Counted from the first letter of the stretch, positions 26,388 through 35,046 are shown. The stretch is 64,000 nucleotides of DNA from Desulfitibacter sp. BRH_c19 (GCA_001515945.1 LOER01000046.1:62001-126000), one strand, 5' to 3'. The notes: generated from the letters alone by a model not told the origin. Translations and numbers: made by a program.

Positions 26388-27107
26388 CTAGCTAATAATT
26401 TTTCCCTGGATAGATAGAGTTTTAGTCTCTACTGGTACTTCTTTTCCTGATTGAGAAATTGCTTCACTAACAATACTGTTTAGTCCTCCACAACAAGGCA
26501 CTTCCATACGGACAATGGTAATTTTACGGATATTATTTGATTTCAAAATTTGTGTAAGCTTATCTACATAATGATTTCCATCATCTAGTTTAGGACACCC
26601 TATTGCAATTGCCTTACCCTTTTGAAGTTGATGAAAGTTACCATAAGCAACAGGTGCACAATCAGCTGCTACCAACAATTCAGCATCTTCAAAGTATGGG
26701 GCATTAACAGGCACTAAACTTAATTGTACTGGCCATTGTCTTAAGGTAGATCTAAGTTCTACGTCCTCGTCACCATCCTCATCAGCCTCTTCTTCAAACA
26801 TTCTACTCATTGTTCCTGGGCAGCCACAGGGAATTTTGTGTTTATCCTTTGGCTCATTCTTTTCCTCTAATTTACGTAAGTGTTCTTTTACGGCTTCCTC
26901 ATCATACTCATCTGCATGTCTTTCTACAATTTCAATGGCATCTAATGGACATTCTCCCAGACAATCACCAATTCCGTCACATAGCTTATCTTCTAATAGT
27001 TTCGCCTTGCCATTAATTATTTGGATTGCTCCTTCATGGCAAGCAGGGATGCAAGCTCCACACCCATTACATTTATCTTCGTTAATAGTAACTATTCTTC
27101 TAATCAT
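26388..27107 (-). CDS. Ferredoxin-type 4Fe-4S protein with C-terminal Cys domain
   Basis: A 239-residue iron-sulfur protein. The first motif CNGCGACIPACHEGA is a complete 4Fe-4S site; the second, CDGIGDCLGECPLDA, lacks one usual Cys spacing (CxxxxxCxxxC), so the second cluster may be altered. An acidic linker (about residues 75-115) precedes a C-terminal domain with ADCAPVAYG, GCPKLDD and PCCGG. Proteins of this build are widespread in anaerobes as ATP-independent electron carriers of unknown partner. It is monocistronic, transcribed toward the hut operon, and preceded by AAGGGGAG. Specific role unknown. Confidence 0.8.
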   Translation of the reverse strand: MIRRIVTINEDKCNGCGACIPACHEGAIQIINGKAKLLEDKLCDGIGDCLGECPLDAIEIVERHADEYDEEAVKEHLRKLEEKNEPKDKHKIPCGCPGTMSRMFEEEADEDGDEDVELRSTLRQWPVQLSLVPVNAPYFEDAELLVAADCAPVAYGNFHQLQKGKAIAIGCPKLDDGNHYVDKLTQILKSNNIRKITIVRMEVPCCGGLNSIVSEAISQSGKEVPVETKTLSIQGKIIS

Positions 27108-27320
27108 TTTATATCTCCCCTTCTTTTATCGTTGAATTTATCTTTATCTTTGAGTTTATTATACTCAAAAGATACTAGCAACTCTGTGATATTAGTCACA
27201 GTATAGCAACTTTTCTTAATTTTTTAATTTCATTCTGACACATCGCAGTTTTAACTGTTACTTTAGATTAACACAAAATACTCACAAATCACAAAATTAA
27301 AATTCTAGAAAAATTAATTC

Positions 27321-27350
27321 TTGACAATTAACTATATCCGAATATATAAT
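27321..27350 (+). promoter_or_regulatory. Sigma-A promoter of amt-glnK
   Basis: TTGACA (27321-27326) and TATAAT (27345-27350), both perfect, are 18 bases apart. The start site near 27357 leaves room for a leader RNA of about 146 bases. Confidence 0.82.
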
Positions 27351-27362
27351 CTAAAAAACAAG

Positions 27363-27401
27363 AGCACAATGTTGTGCTACATATCAAGGACAAAGACGTC
27401 C
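27363..27401 (+). promoter_or_regulatory. ANTAR-type dual-hexaloop RNA antiterminator
   Basis: Hairpin 1 is AGCAC-[AATGTT]-GTGCT (27363-27378). Hairpin 2 is GGAC-[AAAGAC]-GTCC (27388-27401). Both loops have six bases with A at position 1 and G at position 4, the signature recognised by ANTAR-domain proteins. The 3' arm of hairpin 2 is also the 5' arm of the terminator at 27396-27446, so the two folds are mutually exclusive. Binding would allow read-through into amt. ANTAR leaders are known before nitrogen genes of clostridia; the ANTAR protein is not in the window. Confidence 0.82.
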
Positions 27402-27446
27402 ACAAATTCGGGTGAAGATGCCTGTAGATTTGTGGGCGTTTTTTTG
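27396..27446 (+). terminator. Leader terminator upstream of amt
   Basis: A 12-base-pair stem (27396-27407 with 27428-27439, one G-U pair) is followed by seven T and a further T-rich tract. It sits between promoter and gene and overlaps hairpin 2 of the ANTAR element, as expected for conditional termination. Confidence 0.88.
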
Positions 27447-27502
27447 TTTTTTAAGAGGATCCTCAACAAAAAACTTTTAAACTTTAAATGGAGGGATTAT
27501 TT

Positions 27503-28876
27503 ATGTTAAGAAATATTAGAATCATATTCATGGCTTTGCTGCTAGTTCTTTTACTATCTAGTTTTGGTGTTGCAGAAACGGGAGAAATTGATGAAACGAA
27601 AGTTGCGTTAGATACCATGTTTGTACTATTTGCCGCTTTCCTGGTGTTTTTCATGCATGCAGGCTTTACGATGCTTGAATGCGGATTTACTCAAGCAAAA
27701 AATACTGTAAATATTCTTATGAAAAATGTTTCTACTATTTCAATAGGTACTTTATGTTACTTTCTTGTAGGTTTTGGATTAATGTTTGGCTCAAGCAAAT
27801 ATGGCTTTTTTGGAAGTGACGGTTATGCTCTTGTTTTTAAAGGAGATGTTGATTTCGGAATACCTACCTTGGCTTTCTGGTTTTTTCAGGCAGTTTTTGC
27901 AGCTACAGCTGCAACTATAGTATCTGGTGCAGTAGCTGAAAGAGCTAAGTTTAGTACTTACATTCTTTTTACAATCATAATTACATCTATTATATACCCT
28001 GTGGTGGGTCACTGGACCTGGGGTGGAGGTTGGTTAGATTCATTAGGATTTGTTGATTTTGCAGGATCTACTATTGTCCACAGCGTTGGTGGTTGGGCAG
28101 CCCTTGTTGGAGCATTTCTTTTAGGACCTCGTATTGGCAAATACACAGCTTCTGGGAAGGTAAATCCTATTCCTGGTCACAATATTCCCCTTGGAACATT
28201 GGGAGTTTTATTCTTATGGTTTGGCTGGTTTGGATTTAACCCTGGAAGCACTTTAAGTCCTTTTGATCCAGATCTTGCCTTGGTTGCTGCAAACACTCTC
28301 ATTGCAGGGGCTACTGGAACAGTAAGTGCACTTTTATTTACCTGGATAAGATACAAAAAACCAGACATTACTTTAACACTAAACGGCACTCTAGCTGGTT
28401 TAGTTGGCATTACAGCAGGTGCTCAGGCTCTTTCATTCGTAGGTGCTTTATTTACTGGTATCATTGCAGGTGTTATACTTGTAGTAGCAGTTGAACTATT
28501 TGATCAAATATTAAAGATAGATGATCCGGTTGGTGCTATATCAGTTCACGGAGTATGTGGTGCTTTTGGAACAATTGCAGTAGGTTTGTTTGCTGTAGAT
28601 GGCGGCCTATTATATTCAGGTTCCTTCTCTCTTCTTGGAGTTCAAATAGTGGGTGTTCTTGCAGTTATGGCTTGGAGTATAACAGTTGCATTTATTGCAT
28701 TTAAAATTCTTGGAGCATTTATTGGATTAAGAGTATCTGAAGCAGAAGAAGTCGAGGGTCTGGATGTTAACGAGCACGGCGTTGAGGCATATAACAATCT
28801 TGTGAGTAAATCAGCATATGCAGCCGGTATTGTGCCGGATATTAGTAATCAACCAATAGTAGTTAAATCTAACTAA
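27503..28876 (+). CDS. amt: Ammonium transporter (Amt/MEP/Rh family)
   Basis: About 457 residues with an N-terminal hydrophobic signal-like segment and around eleven further membrane helices. Conserved Amt blocks include AGFTMLECGFTQAKN, FFQAVFAATAATIVSGAVAER, VHSVGGWAALVGA and the late pore-histidine block ISVHGVCGAFG. It conducts ammonium into the cell. The start is ATG 27503, with GGAGGG seven bases upstream; the earlier in-frame ATG at 27488 contains the ribosome site. It forms an operon with a PII protein 14 bases downstream, and its expression is probably set by the ANTAR leader. Confidence 0.95.
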   Translation: MLRNIRIIFMALLLVLLLSSFGVAETGEIDETKVALDTMFVLFAAFLVFFMHAGFTMLECGFTQAKNTVNILMKNVSTISIGTLCYFLVGFGLMFGSSKYGFFGSDGYALVFKGDVDFGIPTLAFWFFQAVFAATAATIVSGAVAERAKFSTYILFTIIITSIIYPVVGHWTWGGGWLDSLGFVDFAGSTIVHSVGGWAALVGAFLLGPRIGKYTASGKVNPIPGHNIPLGTLGVLFLWFGWFGFNPGSTLSPFDPDLALVAANTLIAGATGTVSALLFTWIRYKKPDITLTLNGTLAGLVGITAGAQALSFVGALFTGIIAGVILVVAVELFDQILKIDDPVGAISVHGVCGAFGTIAVGLFAVDGGLLYSGSFSLLGVQIVGVLAVMAWSITVAFIAFKILGAFIGLRVSEAEEVEGLDVNEHGVEAYNNLVSKSAYAAGIVPDISNQPIVVKSN

Positions 28877-28890
28877 GGGGTGAGATAAAA

Positions 28891-29229
28891 ATGAAAAGAA
28901 TAGATTGTATTATTCGACCTACAAAAATAGAAGATGTTAAAGAAAGTCTAAATAAGATTGGTGTTAATGGAATGACAGTTAGCCAAGTACTTGGTTATGG
29001 TATGCAAAAGGGACATAAGCATTCATATAGAGGAAATGAATATAATGTTAATCTCCTACCTAAAATAATGGTGTCTATCGTAATTGATGACGAAATGTTA
29101 GATAGTGCTATAGATAGTATAATAGAAGGCTCTAGAACAGGTGAAATTGGCGATGGAAAGATATTTATCTATAATGTTGAGGAAGCTATAAGAATTAGAA
29201 CTGGAGAAAAAGGCAAAGAAGCATTATAA
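28891..29229 (+). CDS. glnK: PII-family nitrogen regulatory protein (GlnK-like)
   Basis: A 112-residue PII protein. It begins MKRIDCIIRPTKIEDVKESL and has the T-loop with GYGMQKGHKHSYRGNEYNVN, including the Tyr that can be uridylylated in other bacteria, then GRTGEIGDGKIFI-type B-loop (here SRTGEIGDGKIFIYNVEEA). The trimer senses ATP/ADP and 2-oxoglutarate and blocks the Amt pore by inserting its T-loops. Linkage to amt is the usual arrangement. A strong terminator follows at 29235-29262. Confidence 0.95.
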   Translation: MKRIDCIIRPTKIEDVKESLNKIGVNGMTVSQVLGYGMQKGHKHSYRGNEYNVNLLPKIMVSIVIDDEMLDSAIDSIIEGSRTGEIGDGKIFIYNVEEAIRIRTGEKGKEAL

Positions 29230-29234
29230 TAGGC

Positions 29235-29266
29235 GACAGGGGGAATAACCCCTGTCACTTTTTATT
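29235..29266 (+). terminator. Terminator of amt-glnK
   Basis: GACAGGGG and CCCCTGTC pair around a short loop, followed by ACTTTTTATTT. Confidence 0.9.
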
Positions 29267-29298
29267 TAAGATTTCAATAAAGGAGTTGGTTAAAGAAA

Positions 29299-29934
29299 AT
29301 GACATATAAAGGTGTTATTTTTGACCTTGATGGAACTATATTGAATTCTACTAAATTAAACATTGATTCGTTTCATCATGCCTGTGAAATTCATCTTGGG
29401 AGGAGACTTGATGAAAAAGAACTTTTAAAATTGTATGGCAAACCTCTCATAGAACAAATGAATCATTTTTGCCCCGAAAAAGCAAATGATATGCTTATAG
29501 CTTATAGAGAATTCTCTCAAAAACATCATGATAAAGGAAATGCACTTTTCCCTGATGTAGTAGGTCTCCTTGAACAGCTTAAAAATAATGGTTTTAAGAT
29601 TGGTCTTGTTACTTCAAAAACCACTACTTCGGGAAAAAGAAATCTTGAGTTTTTTAACATAAAAAAGTTTTTTGATTTCTTAATATATTTTGAAGATGTC
29701 GATAAGCATAAACCAAATCCTGACCCTTATGAAAAAATGATAAACATGATGGGTTTGGATACCTCAGAAATAATTTCTATAGGTGATAGCCCTTATGACA
29801 TATTAGGTAGCAAAAGGGCTGGATTGACAACTGTATTAGTTGGCTGGACCACATTTTCTAATGAATCGTTTATAAATTGCCAACCAGATTATATAATTAA
29901 TGACTTTGAAACATTCTTAAAAATGCTAAGATAA
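29299..29934 (+). CDS. HAD-superfamily phosphatase (phosphoglycolate phosphatase/PpaX-like)
   Basis: A 211-residue HAD hydrolase. Motif I is DLDGTI (FDLDGTILNST, Asp nucleophile), motif II is VTSKTT, motif III lysine is in DKHKPNPDPY, and motif IV is GDSPYDILGSK. The alpha-helical cap lies between motifs I and II. Related enzymes hydrolyse phosphoglycolate, pyrophosphate or small sugar phosphates. The gene stands alone between two terminators. The substrate cannot be predicted from sequence. Confidence 0.88.
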   Translation: MTYKGVIFDLDGTILNSTKLNIDSFHHACEIHLGRRLDEKELLKLYGKPLIEQMNHFCPEKANDMLIAYREFSQKHHDKGNALFPDVVGLLEQLKNNGFKIGLVTSKTTTSGKRNLEFFNIKKFFDFLIYFEDVDKHKPNPDPYEKMINMMGLDTSEIISIGDSPYDILGSKRAGLTTVLVGWTTFSNESFINCQPDYIINDFETFLKMLR

Positions 29935-29940
29935 AAGTAA

Positions 29941-29966
29941 AAGCAACCAGTTGGTTGCTTTTTTGC
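29941..29966. terminator. Bidirectional terminator between HAD and aminotransferase genes
   Basis: AAGCAACC and GGTTGCTT pair with a four-base loop, with A-rich and T-rich flanks, between convergent genes. Confidence 0.85.
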
Positions 29967-29968
29967 TT

Positions 29969-31360
29969 TTATCTTTTAAATAAAGAACCTATGATATTTT
30001 TTGAACTATTTAGAGCCAATTTTATTACACTCTTATTGGCAGCAAATGTTTTATCCAAAGAATTTACCACATAGTCTAATTCCTCATAGGTTACAGTTAA
30101 TGGTGGTTCAAGCCTTATAACATTAGGGTTATTAATTGTATAGGCTGTAATAATATTATGTGCATTAAGGAGTTCCCCAGCAACAAGAGCGCCTGTGTAT
30201 TCTTGACTAAGTTCACTTACCTTACCACCAATCATTTTATCCAAAACCGATTTTCCCTGCTGAAATTCTATTCCTACTAGTAGCCCTTTTCCTCTAATAT
30301 CTTGTATAAGTGGGTATTTATTTTTTAATTCTAGAAGTCTTTTTAATAGATATTCGCCCTTTTCTTCTGCTTCATTAATTAAGTTTTCATCATATATTAC
30401 ACCTATAGTTGCTATTGCTGCTGCTACTGCCCAGCTATTGCCACCAAATGTAGATGTATGTAAAGTAGCCCTATCAGTTTCCCCATATGATTTCTCCCAT
30501 ATTGCCTTTGAAGTGATAAAAACGCCAATTGGCATTATTCCACCGCCCAATGACTTTGCAAGACACATAATATCTGGTATAACATCATCCCATTCTGATG
30601 CAAACATTTTTCCAGTTCTCCCAAAACCTGTTTGAACCTCATCTACTATTAATAAAGTCTCATATTTTGTACATATTTTTCTAACTTCTTTTAAATAACC
30701 TTCTGGGGGTACTATAATTCCACCCTCGCCTTGAATTGGCTCAACAATAAAACAGGCTACATCTTTATTAATTAGCGCCTTTTCTAAGCCCTCCAGATCC
30801 CCAAATGGAACTGCTTCACATTGAGGAATTAGTGGATAAAAGGGTTTTTGATACTTAACTCTTCCAGTAACAGACAATGCCCCTGCTGTCTTTCCATGAA
30901 AAGATCCTTCACAATAGACAATTTTGCCCTTTCCAGTATATATTTTTGCCGTCTTAAGGGCACCCTCTACGGCTTCAGCTCCACTATTACCAAAAAAGAC
31001 ATTAGAAAGATTTCCAGGAGTAATTTCTGCTAGATTATATGCCAATACTGATGCAAGGGGATTGATACTCGCCTGTAGAATATTTGGCATTGCTTTAATT
31101 TTGTCAATTGCAGCTATTACTGCTGGATGATTATGTCCAATGTTTAATGAACCATATCCACCTAGAAAATCTAAATAGGAATTTTCTTCCTCATCCCAAA
31201 CTTGTACACCAAAGGCACGTACATACTTTTTATCAAAGTTTAATAATCCAAGTAGATTACCTAAGGCTGGGTTAACATTGGTTTTATAGATTTTCTTTAT
31301 GCTATCTCTATTTAATTGTAAAGCATCATCAATAGTCATTAAGCTATCTCTCTTCACCAT
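29969..31360 (-). CDS. Class III PLP aminotransferase (putrescine/ornithine aminotransferase-like)
   Basis: A 463-residue omega-aminotransferase. Landmarks: FGNSGAEAVEGALK (PLP phosphate binding), EGSFHGKTAGALS, EPIQGEGGIIVPPEGYL, VDEVQTGFGRTG (Asp that contacts PLP) and the Schiff-base Lys in CLAKSLGGGIMPIG. Overall similarity is closest to putrescine-2-oxoglutarate aminotransferases with their long N-terminal extension, but acetylornithine or ornithine cannot be excluded. GAGGTGA lies seven bases before ATG 31360. It is monocistronic. Cytoplasmic; role likely polyamine or amino-acid catabolism. Confidence 0.88.
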   Translation of the reverse strand: MVKRDSLMTIDDALQLNRDSIKKIYKTNVNPALGNLLGLLNFDKKYVRAFGVQVWDEEENSYLDFLGGYGSLNIGHNHPAVIAAIDKIKAMPNILQASINPLASVLAYNLAEITPGNLSNVFFGNSGAEAVEGALKTAKIYTGKGKIVYCEGSFHGKTAGALSVTGRVKYQKPFYPLIPQCEAVPFGDLEGLEKALINKDVACFIVEPIQGEGGIIVPPEGYLKEVRKICTKYETLLIVDEVQTGFGRTGKMFASEWDDVIPDIMCLAKSLGGGIMPIGVFITSKAIWEKSYGETDRATLHTSTFGGNSWAVAAAIATIGVIYDENLINEAEEKGEYLLKRLLELKNKYPLIQDIRGKGLLVGIEFQQGKSVLDKMIGGKVSELSQEYTGALVAGELLNAHNIITAYTINNPNVIRLEPPLTVTYEELDYVVNSLDKTFAANKSVIKLALNSSKNIIGSLFKR

Positions 31361-31490
31361 TAGTTCACCTCATTGTTATTTTTTAACTTTATATGTAGTA
31401 TCTGCCATGCGGAAATAATTACAACGGTTAAACAATTTAATTTTAGTCAAACTATTAATGTACTAAAAAAAATTCTAGGAGGATGATTAA

Positions 31491-31745
31491 ATGACTGTTG
31501 GGCAAAAACTTCATCAAGCACTAAATAGTATTGACTCTGCAAAGATTGAGTTAAAAACATTTTCTATGGATACCCAAGATCAAAACGCAAAACAGCAATT
31601 CATTAATTATGCTAATCAGCTCGAAAGTATAAGCCAAGGACTAAAAGGTCGAGTTAATTATGCTGAGCAACAAGAACCTCAATATAAACAATATCAGTCT
31701 CCGCAACAGCAACAGCAGCAACAACAGACAAAACAGAAATTTTAA
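31491..31745 (+). CDS. DUF1657 family protein with Gln-rich tail
   Basis: An 84-residue protein starting MTVGQKLHQALNSIDSAKIE, a match to the DUF1657 family, small helical proteins found in endospore-formers, often near spoVA genes. Residues 1-60 form the family domain. The C-terminus is a low-complexity tail with a run of eight Gln, absent from the standard 65-70 residue form. AGGAGG precedes the ATG. No spoVA genes are nearby. It supports the view that the host makes spores; a molecular role is not known. Confidence 0.8.
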   Translation: MTVGQKLHQALNSIDSAKIELKTFSMDTQDQNAKQQFINYANQLESISQGLKGRVNYAEQQEPQYKQYQSPQQQQQQQQTKQKF

Positions 31746-31753
31746 AGATTCTC

Positions 31754-31793
31754 AATAGTAGAAGGTTTTCCTTATCTTCTACTATTTTATTTA
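31754..31793 (+). terminator. Terminator of the DUF1657 gene
   Basis: AATAGTAGAAG and CTTCTACTATT pair perfectly, followed by TTATTT. Confidence 0.85.
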
Positions 31794-32115
31794 CCTCTAT
31801 ATCTCTGATTACATAGGACCAGCGCCCATTAGTAAGTTCCTTCCTTGAAACTGGTAAATTTGAATATAAAAAAACCAGATAGGGTTGTAATTGTTATTAC
31901 TAAAATAAAGTTAGTGACTTCTGTTTTTTCACCATAAGCAATCTCAAAGCCTAATGAATTTTCAGGAAATATTCACATCATATTTTAACACATTTATCAC
32001 TAATTGAGAAACATACACCTTACATCTTGAAAATTATGCACAACTTTTACTATTAATTAACAGTATGATATCATTATAAAAATAAGTAGAAATTATATGT
32101 GGGGTGGTTTACATA
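31794..32115. other. Non-coding gap before hflX
   Basis: About 320 AT-rich bases with no open frame of note. The only recognisable signals are the GGGGTGG ribosome site of hflX near its end and a weak TATGAT/TATAAA-like -10 region around 32065-32085. I see no RNA motif here. Confidence 0.5.
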
Positions 32116-33393
32116 GTGGAGGGAAAAAATGAAAGGGCACTTCTCGTAAGTATTGAAATGCCCGGACATCATCTTATAGGTACTGAAGCATCACTTGAAG
32201 AACTTACTGAGCTTGCTAGAACTGCTGGAGCTGAGGTCTTAGGCAAATTCATCCAAAAAAGAAACAAGCCTGATACTACTTACTATATGGGCAAGGGTTT
32301 TGCTGAAGAGTTAGGTTTAAAAGCAGAAGAGCTAGCCGCAAACCTCATTATAGTAGATGAAGAACTATCAGGTACCCAGATTAGAAACTTAGAAGAAATA
32401 ACAGATGTTACCGTTATTGATAGAACTAATCTTATTCTTGATATCTTTGCACAAAGAGCTAAGAGTCGGGAAGGAAAATTGCAGGTTGAGCTTGCACAGA
32501 TTAATTATCGACTGCCTCGATTAACCGGTATGGGTATTCAGCTATCAAGATTAGCTGGCGGAATAGGAACTAAAGGCCCCGGTGAAACAAAACTAGAGAC
32601 GGATAGGAGGCATTTAAAAAATAGAATCAATGATATAAAAAAACAAATTGCTCGAATATCAAGACAAAGAAAAATTAAACGTAAGGGTAGAAATCCAAAC
32701 ACTCCTTTAATAGTGTTAGTTGGTTATACAAACGCGGGAAAATCCTCTGTCAGGTATAGACTTTTAAAGGAAGTTCCATCCATTGTAACGGATACTTCTA
32801 ATGAAGACCAGGGAACAGATAAGCTATTTGCAACCTTAGATTCAACTATTAGAGGTATCACACTTAAAAGTGGCAGAGAAGCTTTAATTGGAGATACTGT
32901 AGGATTTATTCAAAAGATACCACACCAGCTTATTACTTCTTTTAAAACAACTTTAGATGAAGTTTTGGAAGCAGATCTATTGCTACATGTGGTTGATATA
33001 AATAACTCATTTGCAAAGGAACAGCAGGAAGCAGTTTATAATGTCCTAGAAGAGATAGGAGCAAGCAATATAAAAAGAATAACTATCTATAACAAAATTG
33101 ATCTAGTAGATCTTTCAGTTTTACCTAAGCCTCTCGATCAATCCTCATACTTATCTTTTTCAGCGAAAACAGGCAGGGGTGTGGCAGAGCTTTTAGACTT
33201 AATTGAACAAGAGCTTCCCGAAAAAAAGTTTATTTTAAATGTTCTGATACCATTTTCTCAAGGAAAAATAATATCAGATCTACATAACAATTGCAAAGTA
33301 TTTGAAATGAAGTATACTACTGCTGGCACCCACTTTACAGTAGAGGTTCCTGCATACTTTTACCCCAAATTAGAATATTTTATTTTAAAATAA
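32116..33393 (+). CDS. hflX: Ribosome-associated GTPase HflX
   Basis: About 425 residues. The N-terminal HflX domain (about 1-185) ends with the basic coiled coil rich in Arg/Lys. Next comes the GTPase domain with G1 GYTNAGKSS, G3 DTVGFI and G4 NKID, then a C-terminal domain. The glycine-rich GGIGTKGPGETKLE linker is an HflX hallmark. HflX binds the 50S subunit and splits stalled ribosomes, notably under stress. The likely start is GTG 32116, with GGGGTGG about nine bases upstream; a GTG four codons earlier would overlap that site. Monocistronic. Confidence 0.93.
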   Translation: MEGKNERALLVSIEMPGHHLIGTEASLEELTELARTAGAEVLGKFIQKRNKPDTTYYMGKGFAEELGLKAEELAANLIIVDEELSGTQIRNLEEITDVTVIDRTNLILDIFAQRAKSREGKLQVELAQINYRLPRLTGMGIQLSRLAGGIGTKGPGETKLETDRRHLKNRINDIKKQIARISRQRKIKRKGRNPNTPLIVLVGYTNAGKSSVRYRLLKEVPSIVTDTSNEDQGTDKLFATLDSTIRGITLKSGREALIGDTVGFIQKIPHQLITSFKTTLDEVLEADLLLHVVDINNSFAKEQQEAVYNVLEEIGASNIKRITIYNKIDLVDLSVLPKPLDQSSYLSFSAKTGRGVAELLDLIEQELPEKKFILNVLIPFSQGKIISDLHNNCKVFEMKYTTAGTHFTVEVPAYFYPKLEYFILK

Positions 33394-33458
33394 GGATGAA
33401 ATGTAGATAAACATAATTTACCAGTATAAATATACATGAAATGTTGAAACTATTTAAT

Positions 33459-33563
33459 GAAAGGGTTCCTGATGGCCAGCAATGACTACTAAAGTAAGAT
33501 GTTTTACCTTTTTTATAAGAAATTTGTTAGTAGTCATTTGGGGGACATTTAGTGAACCCTTTC
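33459..33563 (+). ncRNA. Long two-stem RNA structure with conserved-looking internal loop (unidentified)
   Basis: An outer 10-bp perfect stem (GAAAGGGTTC with GAACCCTTTC) encloses a 14/17-base internal loop and an inner 10-bp perfect stem (TGACTACTAA with TTAGTAGTCA). It follows hflX by 65 bases and precedes the ferritin-like gene by 43. The short tract TTTTC after it makes it possible as the hflX terminator. The large asymmetric internal loop is more like an aptamer fold. It does not match riboswitch consensus patterns I can recall. Confidence 0.55.
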
Positions 33564-33606
33564 TTTTCGCTATTTACAGAGTCAAAGTAGAAAAGGGGTG
33601 TAAGAA

Positions 33607-34059
33607 GTTATCGTTTATCCTAACCTTTTACAGATACTAAACTGGTTTTATACCCTAGAGCTTAACCAGGTCGACTTTTACACTTCGCAGAGTAAATCAG
33701 CTAAAGATGCATATCTTAAGAAATCTTTCCTGCATTTTGCAGATGTAGAACAACAGCATGTAGACAATATTGCAGATCAAATAAAAAAAATAGGCGGCAA
33801 GCCTATTTTTATAGCTGATTACTTAGCTCCTTTAGCTGGAAAAGCAGCTGGAAAGATAGTACCCTTATTGGGCTTGAATACACAATTGAAAGTAAATATA
33901 ATGATAGAAAAAAAAGCTATCCATGACTACCAGCTAATGATAAATAAACTTGATAATTGCCAGTTAAAAGATATCTTCTGGGGAAATCTACTAGATGAAC
34001 AGTCCCATGTACTATCTTTTGAGCAAGAATTGAGCAGTTCACGATTAAGTCCACAATAA
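33607..34059 (+). CDS. Ferritin-like di-iron domain protein without a standard start codon
   Basis: An open frame of about 150 codons runs from after the in-frame TAA at 33601 to the TAA ending at 34059. It encodes four helices typical of ferritin-like/COQ7-type proteins, with Glu in FYTLELNQVDFY, E-x2-H in VEQQHV, Glu in IEKKAIHDY and E-x2-H in DEQSHVLSF as likely iron ligands. A ribosome site AAGGGGTG ends at 33600, yet the next in-frame codons are GAA GTT ATC GTT TAT: no ATG, GTG or TTG until 33868, which would cut the protein in half. The start is either non-canonical (GTT or ATC) or lost by mutation or sequence error. Function probably iron or redox related. Confidence 0.65.
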   Translation, partial: VIVYPNLLQILNWFYTLELNQVDFYTSQSKSAKDAYLKKSFLHFADVEQQHVDNIADQIKKIGGKPIFIADYLAPLAGKAAGKIVPLLGLNTQLKVNIMIEKKAIHDYQLMINKLDNCQLKDIFWGNLLDEQSHVLSFEQELSSSRLSPQ

Positions 34060-35046
34060 TTAATAACAGATAGTATGATTTTTTAGTGGGATTTTATCAT
34101 TATAGACAATAATTGAATTTCTACCATTATTCTTCCCTTCATAGAGGGACATGTCAGCCCTTTGAACTATATCTTTATATGAAACTATATTGTTTAAATC
34201 CAGTTCACTAATTCCCATTGTAATTGTAACCTTATCAATTACTGGACTTTTCTCATGTATAATATTTTTTGCATTAAGTAGTTCCATGATTCTTTTTCCC
34301 AAGATTACTGCCTGTTCAGAATTAGTCTCAGGCAAAATAACAACTATTTCTTCTCCCCCATATCTTGCTATAAAATCTGTGGCTCTGCATGCACTTCTAA
34401 AAATCTTGCCAACTTCTTTTAATACTTCATCTCCAGCTTGGTGACCATAGTAATCGTTATAAGGTTTAAAATAGTCTATATCTGCCAGAATTAAAGAATA
34501 GACCCTTCCATATCGTATGGATAAGTTATGTATTTTTTCCAGTTCAATATCAAAAGCACCACGATTCCAAATTGCCATTAAAGCATCTTTTCTTGATAAA
34601 TGTTTAAGCAAATGATTCAATTTTTTCAGTTCTTCATTTTTCTGAAGTAATTGATCAGCATAAAACTTTAAACTAAGATGTGCTCGAACTCTTGCTATTA
34701 ACTCTGGCATGAATACTGGCTTTGTAACGAAATCTACGGCTCCTGCCTGGAATCCTTTAACAATATCTGCTTTATCTACTCTAGCTGTTACAAAAATAAC
34801 TGGAATATCTTTAGTAATTGGTTCCCTTTTAAGGGCTTTACAAACATTTATTCCATCGGTTTTGGGCATCATTATATCCAGCAACATTAAGTCTGGCTTT
34901 AAGTCGTAAGCTGATTTAAAGCCCTCATATCCATCATGCGCCTGAATAACTTTGAACCCCTCTTTTTCTAATAATTTTGTTAAAAATACCCTATTTAGTT
35001 TGTCATCATCAACTACCAATATAGTAGCCTCAGCATTGTACTCCAT
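34060..35046 (-). CDS. Response regulator-diguanylate cyclase (PleD-like)
   Basis: About 328 residues. Residues 5-125 form a receiver domain with the phospho-Asp in LMLLDIMMP and Lys in FVTKPV. A short coiled linker leads to a GGDEF domain with the variant signature ARYGGEEIVV, which is active in many cyclases. RATD, five residues before it, is an RxxD product-inhibition site. It likely makes cyclic di-GMP from two GTP on phosphorylation. No cognate kinase is nearby. It converges with the ferritin-like gene with no spacer at all. Start chosen at ATG 35046 behind AGGGTGG; GTG three codons upstream is possible. Confidence 0.92.
   Translation of the reverse strand: MEYNAEATILVVDDDKLNRVFLTKLLEKEGFKVIQAHDGYEGFKSAYDLKPDLMLLDIMMPKTDGINVCKALKREPITKDIPVIFVTARVDKADIVKGFQAGAVDFVTKPVFMPELIARVRAHLSLKFYADQLLQKNEELKKLNHLLKHLSRKDALMAIWNRGAFDIELEKIHNLSIRYGRVYSLILADIDYFKPYNDYYGHQAGDEVLKEVGKIFRSACRATDFIARYGGEEIVVILPETNSEQAVILGKRIMELLNAKNIIHEKSPVIDKVTITMGISELDLNNIVSYKDIVQRADMSLYEGKNNGRNSIIVYNDKIPLKNHTICY

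Noticed and set aside
33459-33563. NiCo, fluoride, ZTP or TPP riboswitch
   Set aside because: Compared from memory with their core motifs; none fits the two-stem layout with this internal loop.
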